Below are positions 47,592 to 57,488 of a stretch of 64,000 nucleotides of DNA, one piece after another. Source of the DNA: Microbulbifer sp. VAAF005 (lineage in GTDB: Bacteria > Pseudomonadota > Gammaproteobacteria > Pseudomonadales > Cellvibrionaceae); assembly GCF_030012985.1 (NCBI RefSeq), contig NZ_CP120233.1:3777001-3841000 (forward strand), read 5' to 3'. The first letter of the stretch is position 1; each line of letters opens with the position of its first letter. Position numbers and translations under genes: made by a program. The notes under the pieces are model-generated. The model saw only the letters and a list, made by a program, of their open reading frames with translations. It did not search any database and was not told the DNA's origin.

Positions 47592-48674
47592 TTAACGTAC
47601 GTAGGTAACTGCATTGAGTACTTTTTGACGTATATTCTCCGGAAGGGGCACCAGGCCCAAGCTTCCGGCCTGGCTTTGGGATGCGTTGCTCAACATAAAG
47701 ACGAGCATTTGCCGCAGTGCTTGTGCTTTTTGATCATCCTGGTCTGCGTAGAGTAACAGCCAGGAAAAGCTGGTAATGGGATAGGCGGTTTCTCCTTTGG
47801 GGTCCCAGATCCAGGCGATTAGGTTGGGAGCTCCACTAATTGGTAATGATGCTTTTGGAAATTCAATCTCTGAAAGAGCCTCTGCTCCGCTCTTGGGGCC
47901 TGCGGCAATATAATTTCCCGCGTGGTTTTCCAGTAAAGCCACAGGCAGGTTTACCAGTTGGGCAAACCCGTGTTCGACATAGCCAATGGCCCCGACTTTC
48001 TTGCGAACCTTAGCGGCTACGCCTTGATTGCCCGGTGCTCTTTTAAATCTGGGCAACTTTGGCCAACTGGGTGTTCTGTCCAAACCAATTTTTTCGCGGA
48101 AATCCTGGCTCACGCTACTCATATGTCCAGAAAAGATATACGAGGTCCCCGAACTTTCAGAGCGGGTGACAACGGTAATCTCATCTCTGGGCAACTTGAT
48201 ATCGGGGTTTGCGGCTGCGATCTTGGGGTCATCCCAGTGGGTTATTTCTCCCAGGAAAATCCCCACATAAGCTTCCCTGGACAGTTTTAGCTTGTCGATC
48301 CCGGGAAGGTTAAATACCAGTACCACTTCCCCAGCAGTAACCGGCAGTACCACGCCACCACCTTTTAGGTTGCGTAACTCATCGATCTCAATAGCAGCAT
48401 CTGAGGCGGCAAAATCGACTGTGTGACCGAGAAAGTCTCTGATGCCATCACCGCTACTGCTCATCTCGTAGAAAATAAATATGTTGTTTTCCCGATGGGT
48501 GAACTGCCGAAACCACTCTACATAGATTGGGTAGGGGAAACTGGCGCCACTGCCTCGGAGATTTACAGGATTTTCTGGTACCTGGGCAGTTCCCGGTGTG
48601 GCGGCAAGGATAAAACTGGCGGTTGCCAGCACAGCGGTAAGGCGGCGTAAAAGGGTTGCACACCTCGATATCAT
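47592..48674 (-). CDS. pstS: Phosphate ABC transporter substrate-binding protein PstS
   Basis: A 360-residue periplasmic phosphate-binding protein. It has a signal peptide (AVLATASFILAATPGTAQ), then GSGASFPYPIYVEWF, SSGDGIRDFLGHTVDFAASDAA and RSESSGTSYIFSGHM, which form the phosphate site in PstS. No pstC, pstA or pstB is nearby, so it must work with components encoded elsewhere. Its 5' leader can fold into nested stems. It lies downstream of phoX on the same strand, in what looks like a phosphate-starvation region. Confidence 0.88.
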   Translation of the reverse strand: MISRCATLLRRLTAVLATASFILAATPGTAQVPENPVNLRGSGASFPYPIYVEWFRQFTHRENNIFIFYEMSSSGDGIRDFLGHTVDFAASDAAIEIDELRNLKGGGVVLPVTAGEVVLVFNLPGIDKLKLSREAYVGIFLGEITHWDDPKIAAANPDIKLPRDEITVVTRSESSGTSYIFSGHMSSVSQDFREKIGLDRTPSWPKLPRFKRAPGNQGVAAKVRKKVGAIGYVEHGFAQLVNLPVALLENHAGNYIAAGPKSGAEALSEIEFPKASLPISGAPNLIAWIWDPKGETAYPITSFSWLLLYADQDDQKAQALRQMLVFMLSNASQSQAGSLGLVPLPENIRQKVLNAVTYVR

Positions 48675-48766
48675 AGGGACCTCGGCTTATAGGCCTCTGG
48701 CAACCTGCCTATAGGCGGGATGAGAGGCCGAAAACTGCTTTAGATTAAAATTTTAGCAGGGTCCCT
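48675..48766 (-). promoter_or_regulatory. Structured 5' leader of pstS
   Basis: On the transcript, AGGGACC (48766-48760) can pair with GGUCCCU (48681-48675), which directly precedes the AUG and overlaps the likely Shine-Dalgarno GAGGU. Inside this outer stem are a GGCCUCU/AGAGGCC stem (48729-48723 with 48698-48692) and a CUGCU/AGCAG hairpin. The arrangement could control translation initiation; this is inferred from pairing alone. Confidence 0.4.
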
Positions 48767-48785
48767 GGTTCGTCATATCAATTGC

Positions 48786-50708
48786 CTAGCTACCGACTAT
48801 TTGGTCGTCCTCGCGGTAGATGGCCAGTACCGACGGCCGAGGTGGTAACTGGGGATTATTATCTGGCCACCGGTGCAGGGGATTGTCATAAGTTGAGTTG
48901 CGTGAATCGGCGGGGTGCTGCACAGCAATAAATAGTGTTTTTCCGTCGGGGGTAAATTCCGGCCCGCATACTTCAGCCCCTTGGGGGCAGCCAAAAAAAT
49001 GCTTGGGTGCCGCTCGCAAAGGCCCTTCAGTAGCCATTGCCCAAAGTCCATCGTGGAAGCCAAGGCGCTCACAGCCATCAGTAGCAATCCACATATTGCC
49101 CCTGGGGTCGAAAGCAACGTTATCGGGATTGGCAAACCAGCCGTGCTCAGAGATATCGTAAGGGGACTGCTGTCCATAGGCGCCCCTTTCAGCGGGGTTT
49201 TCAGCATTGGGATTTCCGCCAAGTAGAAATTGCTGCCACTGAAATTGTGCGCTTGTGTGGTCGCGGTTTCCCTTCTTCCCGGGGGGCGCTATTTCCAATA
49301 CATGGCCGGCAGTATTGCGGGCGCGGGGGTTGGCGGCATCGGTATCGCTGCGCTTCTTGTTTTTGGTCAGCATTACATAGGTGCAATCATTGTGGGGGTT
49401 AGTCTCTACGTCCTCCGGCCGATCCATTGGCGTGGCTCCCAGTAGCGTGGCTGCGCGGCGCGCATCAATCATTACATCTGCTTGATTGCGAAAACCATTC
49501 TCTGCGGTCAGTGGGCCCTGGCCATATATCAGCGGCAGCCATTCGCCACTGCCATCGTCGGCAAATCGTGCGGCATAGAGCGAGCCATTAACGAGTAGCT
49601 TTCGGTTTGTATCGGGATCTTCGGGCTGATAGTTATCTTGGGATACATAGCGATAGACAAATTGATGTTCATCATCATCGCCGCCGTAAGCAACGATCGG
49701 TTGTCCCGGTTTACAGACCAGGGTAAAGCCTTCGTGCTCAAAACGCCCAAAACTGGTCAGTTTGCGCGGTTTTGATTGGGGGTTATAGGGGTCAAACTCC
49801 ACCATCCAGCCGAATCGGTTGGGCTCTTTGGGTTCTACCTGAATATCAAATCGGCGGTCGTGGTCACCCCAGTTGCGATTTTCCGGTTTTATACCAAAAA
49901 GTTGATGGTTTTCGATCTCCAGGGAATCTTCGAGCTTTTTTGGGTCTCCCTGAAAAGCGCCACCAAACCCCTCTTCAGCAATTAATACGGTTCCCCATGG
50001 GGTTTTTCCTCCTGCACAGTTACCTATGGTACCGAGGACCTGGGTTCCGCTGGGATCTTGGTGGGTCTTCAAACGTTCGTCGCCTGCGGCCGGGCCAGTG
50101 ATTTCCATTGGCGTCGTAGAAGTTATCCGCCGGTTATAGGGACTGTCAGCCACTACTTTCCAGCCCCGTTTAGTTCTTTGAATTTCCACGATGGAGTGTC
50201 CGCAGGCAGCCTGTTCAATGGCCACATGCTCGGCACTCACTCCCCGGGTGGCACTGTATTCGTCGTTATAACCGGGGAACATTAGATGGGGCTGGGTGTA
50301 TTCGTGATTGACACATAAAAGCCCGCGATCACTATTTTTACTTTGTATATGCAGGTACCCCTGGGTGGAACTCGCCCCCTTTGCCAAGGGCATAAAAGCA
50401 ATAAAATCGTTGTTGTAACCGAAGCGTTGTTCCTGGCCACTGGCGCTAAGTTCTTCAGGCTGAAAAGATGTTTCCTCTTTATGTAGAGGGTCTCCCCACC
50501 TTAGCAGAACCGTGGATTTATAACCCTCTGGTAGATGGTGTTGGTAATCCAGGCCATGGGGAATTTCTTTAAAGGTGAGGGAGTTGTGTGTGGGCTTTTC
50601 ACTCCCACTACAGCCGGGTAGTAAGCTGCTTACAGCACCGGTGGCGGTTACACCACCCAGGACTTTAAATAGAGATCTGCGTGCTGGGTTTGTGGGGCTT
50701 TCGTTCAT
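48786..50708 (-). CDS. phoX: PhoX family alkaline phosphatase (DUF839), Tat-exported
   Basis: A 640-residue phosphatase that releases phosphate from organic esters, using calcium and iron in characterised members. The N-terminus has a twin-arginine signal (ARRSLFKVLGG) ending in a lipobox-like LLPGC, so it is probably a Tat-exported lipoprotein. The body shows the PhoX propeller with GLLCVNHEYT, EIQRTKRGWKVV, GNCAGGKTPWGTVLIAEEG and DNVAFDPRGNMWIATDG. It precedes pstS on the same strand and is divergent from the TonB receptor gene. Confidence 0.9.
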   Translation of the reverse strand: MNESPTNPARRSLFKVLGGVTATGAVSSLLPGCSGSEKPTHNSLTFKEIPHGLDYQHHLPEGYKSTVLLRWGDPLHKEETSFQPEELSASGQEQRFGYNNDFIAFMPLAKGASSTQGYLHIQSKNSDRGLLCVNHEYTQPHLMFPGYNDEYSATRGVSAEHVAIEQAACGHSIVEIQRTKRGWKVVADSPYNRRITSTTPMEITGPAAGDERLKTHQDPSGTQVLGTIGNCAGGKTPWGTVLIAEEGFGGAFQGDPKKLEDSLEIENHQLFGIKPENRNWGDHDRRFDIQVEPKEPNRFGWMVEFDPYNPQSKPRKLTSFGRFEHEGFTLVCKPGQPIVAYGGDDDEHQFVYRYVSQDNYQPEDPDTNRKLLVNGSLYAARFADDGSGEWLPLIYGQGPLTAENGFRNQADVMIDARRAATLLGATPMDRPEDVETNPHNDCTYVMLTKNKKRSDTDAANPRARNTAGHVLEIAPPGKKGNRDHTSAQFQWQQFLLGGNPNAENPAERGAYGQQSPYDISEHGWFANPDNVAFDPRGNMWIATDGCERLGFHDGLWAMATEGPLRAAPKHFFGCPQGAEVCGPEFTPDGKTLFIAVQHPADSRNSTYDNPLHRWPDNNPQLPPRPSVLAIYREDDQIVGS

Positions 50709-50937
50709 GACTGCTCCATATTTGGCTTCAGTATATGACGCTTTTTACTGTTAATTGCCTTGATGGTTCTTTTTAAGGCGATTGATATCTGTGTAAATAG
50801 CAGGGCTTACATCTATCGTCGCAGTACTAATTGACTATGTGATGACAAGCTTAAAAAAAATGTCACGTAAAGTTCATAGCGGCCTTCTAGTCTGCGTCCA
50901 ATTCAATTAACCACCGGTAATGTGGGAGTGGGACGCA

Positions 50938-53541
50938 ATGAAATACAGAACTTCAGGCTTGCGGTTACTGGGAATGCCATTGGCGGCTCTGGCGACTGCC
51001 ATCATTAGTGCAAATGCTGTCGCAGAAAATGAGCAGCTAATGGAAACTGTGACGGTTACCGCTCAGGCAAGTAATGCGCGCAGCGACTTGGATCGACAGC
51101 GGGACGCCAATAAGGTCGTAGCGGTGCAAACTTCTGATGCGATTGGTGAACTCCCCGATGCCAATGTCACAGAAGCGTTACAGCGGATGCCCGGTGTATT
51201 TATTGCGAGAGATCAGGGTGAGGGGCGTTTCGTTGGGGTGCGGGGTATAGACCCAAATTTGAATGCGGCGACAATTAATGGTGTGAGCTTGCCGGCACCG
51301 GAAACAAACTCCCGGGCGGTAGCCCTGGATGTTATTCCATCGGACTTATTGGCGAGTTTGGAGGTATTTAAAACTCTTACGCCGGATATGAGCGCAGATT
51401 CTATTGGCGGTGCCATTGAGATCAAAAGTCTGAATGCCCTGGATTATGACAGCAATCGCTACAAATTCAGTGTAGAGAATAGCTACAGCGAGCTGCAGGA
51501 AGAGTACAGCCCCAAAGTGGCTGCGACCATGACCAACATTTTTGAACTTGATGGAGAGCGCCGTCTTGGGGTGGCCTTGGCGCTAAGTCACCAGGAGCGG
51601 GATTTTGGCTCAGATAATATTGAGACTGACGGTAGCTGGGAAGAGCTGACCGCTGAAGACGGCTCTGTCGCTAAGGGCGCGACCGAAATAGAGCATCGCG
51701 ATTACAGTATTACCCGGGAGCGCACAGGTCTTGCTGCCAACTTCGACCTGGATCTGGGCAGTGACTCAAGCATCTATCTCCACAGCTTGTACTCCGATTT
51801 TTCTGATCAGGAAATCCGCCAGCGCAATTCCTGGAAGCTCGATGATGAGCGCGATGAGCCGGAGACTATTTCAGGCAACTCGGCAGAATGGGAAGAGGCC
51901 GCGTTGGAGAAGTCCCTGAAGGACCGCCTGGAAGAACAGGAAATTATTTCTGCGGTATTTGGCGGAGAGCATAATTTTGAGCAATGGGGATTGTCCTATG
52001 CCTTGGGATATTCCCATGCAGAGGAATCTGAACCCAATCGCCGCGATACCGATTTTGTCTTGGACTCCCTGCGTTTGGGGTATGTTGAAGTTGGTGATAC
52101 TCCCCGTATGGCGGTGGGAAGTGAGGATGTTGAAGCAGTATTGGACCCGGCCAGCTATCAACTCGATGAGTTGGTCATTGAAGATAACTTTACTGAAGAT
52201 GAAGAAATCAGCTTCCGTATTGATATCAGTAGAGAAATGGATTGGGCTGGCAATCCTTCAGTAGTTAAATTCGGATTACATGAGCGTCAGCGAGAAAAGG
52301 CTGGTGACTTAAATGCGACTGTATATGAAGGGTTTGGTGGGGATTACACTCTGGCGGACTTTTCTCGCAATAGTATCGATTATGGTTTGGATGCATTTGG
52401 ACCTGGCGTCAATGTTGGAAGCCTGAATAGTTTTATCAATGCTAACCTCAGTGATTTTGACATAGATGAGACGGAGACCGCTTTGGCATCCGCCCGTGAC
52501 TACGCAATGAATGAAGACATCACGGCCTTGTATGTGATGAATTCTATTGAGTTGGATCGCTCCCAGCTGGTTTTTGGGGTTCGCTATGAGCGCACCGAAT
52601 TTACTGCTGAAGGAGTGAATGTGGCAGAGTCGGAAGAGCCCCTGCCGGGTGCCGATTTAATTTCAGAAGGGGTTTATGCCACTGAGGTTAACTACGAGCG
52701 GGACTACGACAATTTCTTTCCCAGTATTAATTACAAGTTTGATTACAACGATAATGTTGTTCTCCGTGCAGCTTATTCGGAGTCCTTATCGCGTCCATCA
52801 TTTGGCTATTTGAACCCCTCTCCGGCCAAAATTGAATACGATGATGGGGAACTGGAGGTTGAAGCTGGAAATCCAGAATTAGACCCCTATGAATCCCGCA
52901 ATATCGACCTATCTGCCGAATACTATGCGGACGACCTGGGTATGTTCTCTGTGGGACTTTTCCATAAGAGTATCGATAACTTTATTGTTATGTCTGAGGT
53001 TTCCAGTAATACCGATTTTACCCGTTTTGTAGGGAATTTAGCGGTGGATGATGCTGAAGTATGGCAACCGATTAACGGAGACAACGCCCGTATCAGCGGT
53101 GCCGAACTGGCCTGGACCCAAGGTTTTGAAAATGGGTTCTTACTCAGGGCTAATGCAACATTAACCGATTCAGAAGCTGATCTGGGTCTCAATAGCAGTG
53201 ATCGCAGTGACAAAATATCTATGCCTTCCCAGGCGGATTTTGTCGGCAACTTTATTGTAGGCTATGAACGCGATGCCTTTAGTATGCGCCTGTCAGCAGC
53301 TTTCCGCAGTGAACGCCTGCTGGAAGTAGACCTTGAAAATGAGGTCAATGACCGCTACGAAGAAGACCATTTGCAATTGGATTTGTCGGCCCGCTACCGC
53401 TTTGATAATGGCCTTCAACTTACTTTTACTGGGGTTAACCTCACGGATGAGCCTTACTATGTTCACACGTCTGGGTTTAATGGTCAGTACGAAGAATACG
53501 GTCCGACTTATGCGATTGGGCTGAGCTATAGCACTTTCTAG
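50938..53541 (+). CDS. TonB-dependent outer-membrane receptor
   Basis: A receptor of about 867 residues, starting at ATG 50938, with a signal peptide ending NAVA. The plug domain follows with the TonB-box-like METVTVTAQ, then DAIGELPDANVTEALQRMPGV and the VRGIDPNLNAATINGV loop. The C-terminus ends YAIGLSYSTF with the terminal aromatic residue required for barrel assembly. The GELPDANV..RMPGV wording is typical of receptors for carbohydrates or other organic ligands. Cotranscription or close linkage with the phytase gene downstream, behind a terminator-like hairpin, suggests uptake of phytate or its products, which is inference. Confidence 0.88.
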   Translation: MKYRTSGLRLLGMPLAALATAIISANAVAENEQLMETVTVTAQASNARSDLDRQRDANKVVAVQTSDAIGELPDANVTEALQRMPGVFIARDQGEGRFVGVRGIDPNLNAATINGVSLPAPETNSRAVALDVIPSDLLASLEVFKTLTPDMSADSIGGAIEIKSLNALDYDSNRYKFSVENSYSELQEEYSPKVAATMTNIFELDGERRLGVALALSHQERDFGSDNIETDGSWEELTAEDGSVAKGATEIEHRDYSITRERTGLAANFDLDLGSDSSIYLHSLYSDFSDQEIRQRNSWKLDDERDEPETISGNSAEWEEAALEKSLKDRLEEQEIISAVFGGEHNFEQWGLSYALGYSHAEESEPNRRDTDFVLDSLRLGYVEVGDTPRMAVGSEDVEAVLDPASYQLDELVIEDNFTEDEEISFRIDISREMDWAGNPSVVKFGLHERQREKAGDLNATVYEGFGGDYTLADFSRNSIDYGLDAFGPGVNVGSLNSFINANLSDFDIDETETALASARDYAMNEDITALYVMNSIELDRSQLVFGVRYERTEFTAEGVNVAESEEPLPGADLISEGVYATEVNYERDYDNFFPSINYKFDYNDNVVLRAAYSESLSRPSFGYLNPSPAKIEYDDGELEVEAGNPELDPYESRNIDLSAEYYADDLGMFSVGLFHKSIDNFIVMSEVSSNTDFTRFVGNLAVDDAEVWQPINGDNARISGAELAWTQGFENGFLLRANATLTDSEADLGLNSSDRSDKISMPSQADFVGNFIVGYERDAFSMRLSAAFRSERLLEVDLENEVNDRYEEDHLQLDLSARYRFDNGLQLTFTGVNLTDEPYYVHTSGFNGQYEEYGPTYAIGLSYSTF

Positions 53542-53586
53542 AATTTTCACTGGAATTTTTGGATTAGTGTAAATTCTTATCCTGAT

Positions 53587-53620
53587 AAAGCCCCTGCAAT
53601 ATTGTGGGGCTTTGTTTTTT
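53587..53620 (+). terminator. Rho-independent terminator after the TonB receptor gene
   Basis: AAAGCCCC (53587-53594) pairs with GGGGCTTT (53606-53613) and is followed by GTTTTTT. Confidence 0.8.
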
Positions 53621-53672
53621 ATAAAAATAATATTTTCTGTCAGTTACCGGTAAATCCTAAGCAGGTTTTATT

Positions 53673-55553
53673 ATGCGTTTTTCAATAGTGGGTGTTTTGT
53701 CCTGCCTTATATTACTCGGATGTGATCTTGAAAAGGATAGTCAAAGATTATCTTCGCAAAATATCATCTCTTTAAAGGGTGTGATAGCTGAACAGATTCA
53801 GTTGGTCGGTTTCCCTGAGCAGCAATACTTGTTGCTATCTAGTAAATATAAGGGGCTGGTGCTTGTAGATGAGTCCGCAAAAATACAAGTTCAAAATGAT
53901 GCCAGAGTAGAGGCACTTGCAATTCAGCCAAAGGAAGATGGTAGCTACCTGGTGGCGGCTTACGAAAAGCAGGAAGCGCAATTACATCTATATCAATTAT
54001 TTACTGATCTAAACGATGATTTGCGGCTTCAACTTTTAGGAAAGCTTGAGAATGCTAAGCCTGTGAGCGCACTCTGTTTTTCACTACAAGCAGGAAGAGA
54101 TCACCTGTTTGCCATTGGAGAGGACGGACTGGGGTTTGAGTACCTGCTTTCTCCCAGCGGTGGGCACTGGGACTTTACCGAGATCCGCCCAATATATTTG
54201 GGGGAGGAGGTTAATAGTTGTAGCGTGGATAACCGTCGGGGGCGATTACTGGTATCACAGCCGCCTGTAGGGATATTGGCATTGAATGCCGATGCAGAGC
54301 GAGATGAGGAGCGTGAGCTTTTAATCTCGGCGAAACGGCTCGGTGATGATTTCGGCAGCTTGCGATTGGGTTATCAGCAGGACCAAATCTGGATTGCTGT
54401 GGAACAGGGAGTACAGGCTTTCGACTTGTCAGGAAGTGGTATGCCCGACCACTCTTGGACATTGCCTGCAGAAAGTCCTGCCTCTATAGCAGTTTTTGGT
54501 GATAGGTTGGCCGTGTTAAATGATAAGCAGAGTGAAATAACCTATTTCCCGATAAATACCAAACTGACCAGAGTTACAGATAATCCGCTTGAGATTATTC
54601 CCACTATTGCCGCCAGGGGACAAACTGACCCCGTTCACTCTTATGGGGATGCTGCCGATGATCCCGCCATTTGGGTGAACCCTCATTCGCCGGCAAACAG
54701 CCTGATTTTTGCTACAGATAAAAAAAAGGGGCTCAATATCTATCATCTATCAGGCGGCTTAAAACAGCACTTTCCGGTAGGCAGGGTTAATAATGTTGAT
54801 ATCCGTAAAATTTCCCACCCCGATATCGATGCGATTGCCGTTGCCTCTAATCGTACTAATCCCGGTTTGGATCTATTTTCTATCAGTATAACGGGCGAGG
54901 TGGGGTATCTTGGATACCGGGGTATAGGGCTTCGTGATCCCTATGGCTTGTGCCTGCAACAGGACGATAGTGGACTTTATGCCTGGGTTTCTGACAAGGA
55001 GGCCAGCTTGCATCAGCTCAAGATCAATGTCTCTGAGTCCTCCAATGAGTTTGAGATTGAGCAGGGTATCCAGCTTGATGACTATGGACAGGTTGAAGGC
55101 TGTGTTGTGGATGACCAGTTCGGAACCCTGTTTTTTGCTGAGGAAGACCGGGGGATTTGGCGACTGGACCTAAAGTCCTTATCAGAGGCCTCTCCAGAGT
55201 TGGTGGCAGAAGTGGATGGTGAAAAGCTGGTGGCAGATATAGAGGGATTGGCACTTTATCAGGATGGCGACAAGGGCTTTCTAGTGATATCCAGTCAAGG
55301 TAATGATAGCTATGCACTATTCAGCCGTAGTGGGAATGAATTTATTACCCATTTTCGGGTTGGTATGAATCCCCAGCTAGGTGTGGATGGCACTTCGGAA
55401 ACCGATGGTTTGGCCGTTACCAGTTCAGCTCTGGGTGCGGAATATCCGCAAGGTTTGTTAGTTGTTCAGGATGGGCGCAACCGAATGCCCAGCGCAGCCC
55501 AGAATTTTAAATTGGTTGATTGGAGGGATATCAATCGTCTGTTGTCTCACTAG
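53673..55553 (+). CDS. Beta-propeller phytase lipoprotein (3-phytase), two-domain
   Basis: A 626-residue protein with a lipoprotein signal (LILLGC, Cys17). The C-terminal half (about residues 320-620) is a full beta-propeller phytase domain: DDPAIWVNPHSPANSLIFATDK, DVRKI-like VDIRKISHPDIDAIAVASNR, EGCVVDDQFGTLFFAEEDRGIWR and ISSQGNDSYALF, shown here in short pieces, carry the calcium and phosphate ligands of the family. The N-terminal 300 residues look like a second, degenerate propeller, as in known dual-domain phytases. The enzyme would remove phosphate from phytate at the cell surface. Its end overlaps the vanZ-like gene on the other strand by 23 bases. Confidence 0.88.
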   Translation: MRFSIVGVLSCLILLGCDLEKDSQRLSSQNIISLKGVIAEQIQLVGFPEQQYLLLSSKYKGLVLVDESAKIQVQNDARVEALAIQPKEDGSYLVAAYEKQEAQLHLYQLFTDLNDDLRLQLLGKLENAKPVSALCFSLQAGRDHLFAIGEDGLGFEYLLSPSGGHWDFTEIRPIYLGEEVNSCSVDNRRGRLLVSQPPVGILALNADAERDEERELLISAKRLGDDFGSLRLGYQQDQIWIAVEQGVQAFDLSGSGMPDHSWTLPAESPASIAVFGDRLAVLNDKQSEITYFPINTKLTRVTDNPLEIIPTIAARGQTDPVHSYGDAADDPAIWVNPHSPANSLIFATDKKKGLNIYHLSGGLKQHFPVGRVNNVDIRKISHPDIDAIAVASNRTNPGLDLFSISITGEVGYLGYRGIGLRDPYGLCLQQDDSGLYAWVSDKEASLHQLKINVSESSNEFEIEQGIQLDDYGQVEGCVVDDQFGTLFFAEEDRGIWRLDLKSLSEASPELVAEVDGEKLVADIEGLALYQDGDKGFLVISSQGNDSYALFSRSGNEFITHFRVGMNPQLGVDGTSETDGLAVTSSALGAEYPQGLLVVQDGRNRMPSAAQNFKLVDWRDINRLLSH

Positions 55554-55968
55554 CGGTATCGGGGTTTTCAGGCTGGCTTAAATTGTTAATATTGCGGGCT
55601 CTCTGAACCAGATAAATCAGAGAGCTCGCAAGTATCACTCCAACGATATCGGCGGCCAGATCAAGTAAGTCAAAAGTCCTTGAGCGAACAAATGCCTGGC
55701 TTATCTCTTCAATCAGGGCAAAGCCAAGCACTGCGATAGCACCATAGTAAATTCTAATAAAGCCGAGCTTAAAATAAGTGGCGCGGGTGGCAGGTATCAG
55801 GATAAGACCAAAAGTACCAAACAAGGCGATATGGCCTAGTTTATCGCCATAGGGGATAGCACGGACAAGGTCAAAAAATATACTACTCGATCCGGTATTG
55901 GCTAGATATACAATCCAAAGAATAAAGAGAAAAAACAGTAGGGCTGAAGCCTTGAGAAATCTTGACAT
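55531..55968 (-). CDS. VanZ family membrane protein
   Basis: A 145-residue protein with four hydrophobic segments and the VanZ-like signature YGDKLGHIALFGTFGLIL near residue 40, then GFALIEEISQAFVRSRTFDLLDLAADIVGV. The acidic E-E and D-L-x-D-x-x-A-D residues are the family hallmark. VanZ itself gives low teicoplanin resistance, but most chromosomal members are of unknown function. Convergent with the phytase gene. Confidence 0.8.
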   Translation of the reverse strand: MSRFLKASALLFFLFILWIVYLANTGSSSIFFDLVRAIPYGDKLGHIALFGTFGLILIPATRATYFKLGFIRIYYGAIAVLGFALIEEISQAFVRSRTFDLLDLAADIVGVILASSLIYLVQRARNINNLSQPENPDTASETTDD

Positions 55969-56068
55969 AATACTTATTGATACTGTTTCGTCTAATCTTG
56001 TGAAGCTTGACTATTGATTTTATAGATATCTAATTGGATCGGAAAGATAGGCCATTTGGCTATGTGAA

Positions 56069-56491
56069 TTAGCCAGAATGTGATGGCTCAGTATCAATTA
56101 TTTTCGACTTACAGTCCCTACATAGGTAGGCGATACCATTAATATCTAGTGATTTACTTTTAGATCGAAACTCATAGGGCTCCATGTTTTTCTTACAGTC
56201 GGTGCAAATAGGTGGGTTTTCAAGTTTTTCTTGCTCTAGCTGTTTTTTTGTTCCGAATATTAACAGCACAAACACTATAAGAATGGTCCATTGAAAATTG
56301 TCTGGCTGCCTAGAGCTTCTCGAAACGAAGATTGAATAAATTAATAGTATAGAAACTATTGTAATGTATATAATTGAATGAGTTTTTTTGGTTTCTTTTA
56401 GCGTGTTTTCATAATCTATTTTCGCTCGATAGTCTTCTTGGTATTCCTCCAGATCTTTTTCATTCAGTATTTTATTCTTTTTGTTGTTCAT
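56069..56491 (-). CDS. Membrane protein of unknown function with a four-Cys zinc-ribbon-like end
   Basis: A 140-residue protein: charged N-terminal helix, two hydrophobic helices (SIIYITIVSILLIYSIFV and WTILIVFVLLIFG), then a cytoplasmic-looking tail with CTDC and CRDC pairs about 32 residues apart, a likely zinc ribbon. I do not recognise the family. The gene is noticeably A/T-rich compared with its neighbours. Confidence 0.55.
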   Translation of the reverse strand: MNNKKNKILNEKDLEEYQEDYRAKIDYENTLKETKKTHSIIYITIVSILLIYSIFVSRSSRQPDNFQWTILIVFVLLIFGTKKQLEQEKLENPPICTDCKKNMEPYEFRSKSKSLDINGIAYLCRDCKSKIIDTEPSHSG

Positions 56492-56559
56492 TTTGGAATG
56501 TGTTAGTTAATGGCTGTTTATGGAGAGGAGTTCTATCAGTATTTAACAGGGTTTTATCA

Positions 56560-57270
56560 TTAAAAATGCATACTCCACCCCATGGTGATAGCTTCACTAT
56601 CTATTTCATCCAGAAACGTATCGCCCCCAATTTTTGAAAACTGTTCCCACTCTATCCGTAGGCTCCACTTGCCCCTGTAGCTATAGTTAACACCAGCACC
56701 ATATGCCCAGTGGAATCCATTGCTGCTATCGGTTAATTCACCTCTGACAGGAGTTAATTGTTCTATTAAACTGCCATCTTCAAGCTGGTATAGGATAAAA
56801 ACTTCACCCTTCTGAATCTCATTGGTTTCCGCGTACCAGATGCCGGTGCCAAGTTTCCCGAATAAGCTAAATGACTCTCCCAGGGGAAGATACGCCAGGG
56901 AAAATATATTGAAAAGCTGGCTATCAAAATCAGAGAAATAGTTTAAATATTCACCATCCCCATATGAGATATGGGTATCCAGCTGGTACTTATTGAAATT
57001 TTGATAGCTGGCTTCAATTGCCAGGTAAGGTGTCCATCGAATTCCTGCAAATAGTTTCCAGGCGTTATTTTTATCATCACACCGACTGAGATCCACTTGA
57101 TCTAAGCTGGTGCTAATTTGTTGAACACGCTTTTCTGCTTCGCTACACAAGTTATTGGCATGCTGGTTACCGAAAGAGATACCAGCATATTTGTGTGAGT
57201 AGAAATCGGCGCAAGTAAGGGCAGGCAAGGAAAGTAGAAAAATAATGAATAGGGGGCTAAAGCGGTTCAT
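56560..57270 (-). CDS. Small outer-membrane beta-barrel protein, paralog 1
   Basis: A 236-residue protein with a signal peptide ending TCA and alternating hydrophobic strands typical of an eight-strand barrel (KYAGISFGN, LFAGIRWTPYLAIEASY, WSLRIEWEQFSKI), ending in HF with the terminal phenylalanine for barrel insertion. Two cysteines in the first loop (LCSEA, SRCDD) may bond. It aligns end to end with the protein at 57489-58199, of identical length, so the pair arose by tandem duplication. Function unknown. Confidence 0.7.
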   Translation of the reverse strand: MNRFSPLFIIFLLSLPALTCADFYSHKYAGISFGNQHANNLCSEAEKRVQQISTSLDQVDLSRCDDKNNAWKLFAGIRWTPYLAIEASYQNFNKYQLDTHISYGDGEYLNYFSDFDSQLFNIFSLAYLPLGESFSLFGKLGTGIWYAETNEIQKGEVFILYQLEDGSLIEQLTPVRGELTDSSNGFHWAYGAGVNYSYRGKWSLRIEWEQFSKIGGDTFLDEIDSEAITMGWSMHF

Positions 57271-57488
57271 GGTTTGACCTTGTTTAGCTTATATGGGGGG
57301 ACCGCTGAAGATGATTTTAGAGTGAAATTTGATTAAGGCAACCACCAAAATAATAACGTCTTTTAGATTGATCGAAGGTAGGACCTACTCTATTAACTGG
57401 ATTCGGCGCCTAAAGATAGAGTTCCCAGTAATAGTTCGCGGGAACTCTATTTAATTTGTATAAAGTTATAGGTGTCAATTAACAAAAT

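Noticed and set aside
50860..50877. Possible Pho box (ATGTCAC-4-AGTTCAT) upstream of the TonB receptor
   Set aside because: The second half matches the consensus at only about four of seven positions; tempting because of the phosphate neighbours but too weak to call.
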